A stretch of 6,702 nt of DNA, from assembly GCA_947457975.1 (NCBI GenBank), contig CANGYC010000134.1:1-6702 (forward strand). The letters run 5' to 3'. The position numbers and the translations under genes were made by a program. Under the pieces are notes generated by a model that saw only the letters and a program-made list of their open reading frames with translations, did not search any database and had not been told where the DNA came from. The stretch comes from Comamonadaceae bacterium. Lineage in GTDB: Bacteria; Pseudomonadota; Gammaproteobacteria; Burkholderiales; Burkholderiaceae_C. Below are positions 6,026 through 6,702 of the stretch, in pieces. Position 1 is the stretch's first letter. Every line of letters starts with the position of its first letter.

Positions 6026-6702
6026 GCAGCCCTGCCCCCATGGACGCCGCCCCGGTGCATGAGCCACAGCAGGTACAGCCCACCCAGCGCTGCCGTCACC
6101 AGGCCCACCGGCAGTTCCTGCGGGGCGAACAGCCAGCGCGCCAGCAGGTCGGCGGCTGCGAGCAATGCCCCGCCCATCAGGCTGGCCAGCAGGATCAGGC
6201 GGCGGTAGCCCACCTGGACCACGGCGCGCACCAGGTGGGGCGCCGCCAGGCCGACGAAGGCGATCAGGCCGGTCTGCGCCACGGCCGTGCCGGTGGCCAG
6301 CGCCAGCGCCCCCACCAAGGCGGCCCGCAAAGGCCCGAGGGGCAGGCCCAGGCTCAAGGCCGTGGCCTCGCCCAGACCCAGGGCATCGAGTGCATGTGCC
6401 AGCCGCCAGGTGAGCAAGCCGCAGGCAGCCCACACCCCCAGCATGAGCAGGCAGGCCGGCCAGCCCACGAAACTGGTGGTGCCCAGCAGGAAGGACTGCA
6501 TGGCCTGCAGCGACTGCGGCGACCAGACCATCAACAAGGAGGTGAGCGCGCCCAACACCATGCCCACGATCACGCCTGCCAGCAGCAGGCGCAGCGTATG
6601 GCCCATGCCCCGCGCCAACAGCAGGGTGAGCAGCACCGCCGCCACGGCGCCCAGGAAGGCCGCGCCCGTCAGGCCCAGGCGCAGGCCCAGGGCCTCTGAA
6701 AA
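6022..6702 (-). CDS. FecCD/BtuC-family ABC transporter permease (5' end missing)
   Basis: The C-terminal 226 residues of an inner-membrane importer permease; the frame is open to the right edge. Full-length relatives have about 330 residues, so roughly the first 100 are outside the window. A GTG at 6645 lies inside the conserved region and is not the start. Family marks are RLLLAGVIVG (38-47), GEATALSLGL (111-120), the hallmark TGLIAFVGLAAPHLVR (144-159) and ELPVGLVTAALGGLYLLWLM near the C-terminus, where GGLYLL replaces the usual GxPxFL. Hydrophobic segments lie around 11-30, 38-60, 76-99, 125-145, 167-191 and 197-215. It would form a homodimer with two copies of the ATPase and receive substrate from a periplasmic binding protein not seen here. 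Its stop overlaps the ATPase start by four bases. The family handles ferric siderophores, haem or cobalamin; the specific substrate is unresolved. Confidence 0.95.
   Translation of the reverse strand, partial: FSEALGLRLGLTGAAFLGAVAAVLLTLLLARGMGHTLRLLLAGVIVGMVLGALTSLLMVWSPQSLQAMQSFLLGTTSFVGWPACLLMLGVWAACGLLTWRLAHALDALGLGEATALSLGLPLGPLRAALVGALALATGTAVAQTGLIAFVGLAAPHLVRAVVQVGYRRLILLASLMGGALLAAADLLARWLFAPQELPVGLVTAALGGLYLLWLMHRGGVHGGRAA

Noticed and set aside
6026..6433. In-frame upstream extension of the ATPase gene
   Set aside because: These codons lie within the permease gene in another frame and give low-complexity sequence. The ATGA overlap at 6022-6025 and the canonical ATPase N-terminus fix the start at 6025.
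6040..6699. A 219-codon + strand open frame opposite the permease
   Set aside because: Its product is extremely Gln/His/Arg-rich, which is the antisense of Leu/Ala/Trp-rich membrane protein codons.
1..6702. Defence system, prophage, insertion sequence, CRISPR or biosynthetic cluster
   Set aside because: All seven genes belong to known housekeeping or accessory families. No transposase, integrase, direct-repeat array, toxin-antitoxin pair or nuclease-helicase set is present. The endonuclease is the repair enzyme Nth, not a defence nuclease.

Overview
The window is a gene-dense, GC-rich stretch of bacterial chromosome. Base composition, codon use and the kinds of protein present suggest a betaproteobacterium of the order Burkholderiales, perhaps Comamonadaceae. 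That assignment is inferred from general sequence character, not from a marker gene. Seven protein-coding genes fill almost all of it, and the two end genes run off the edges. I see no rRNA, tRNA, CRISPR array, insertion sequence or phage gene.

Layout: on the + strand, positions 1-630 hold the 3' part of a glyoxalase II-like metallo-beta-lactamase-fold hydrolase. A 124-base spacer rich in inverted repeats follows, then a universal stress protein (755-1195). Converging on these from the - strand is an LTA-synthase/sulfatase-family membrane enzyme (1229-3190). Upstream of it, also on the - strand, is a fold-type I PLP aminotransferase (3318-4523). A 72-base divergent spacer separates the aminotransferase from the + strand endonuclease III gene nth (4596-5246). 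The right end is a - strand transport operon: the FecCD/BtuC-type permease (from the window edge to 6022) and its ATPase (6025-5198) share an ATGA stop/start overlap. The ATPase gene runs 49 bases into the 3' end of nth on the opposite strand.

How they work together: only the permease and ATPase clearly form one functional unit, an importer for vitamin B12, haem or a ferric siderophore. Its periplasmic binding protein is not in the window. The other genes are housekeeping or accessory functions (thioester hydrolysis, stress response, envelope glycan or lipid modification, amino-acid metabolism, base-excision repair) with no evident common pathway.

I found no convincing undescribed system here. 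The points most worth a second look are the altered glutathione pocket of the glyoxalase II-like protein, the antisense 3' overlap of nth and the ATPase gene, a hairpin that could cover the ribosome-binding region of the stress-protein gene, and an LTA-synthase-family enzyme in what looks like a Gram-negative host.
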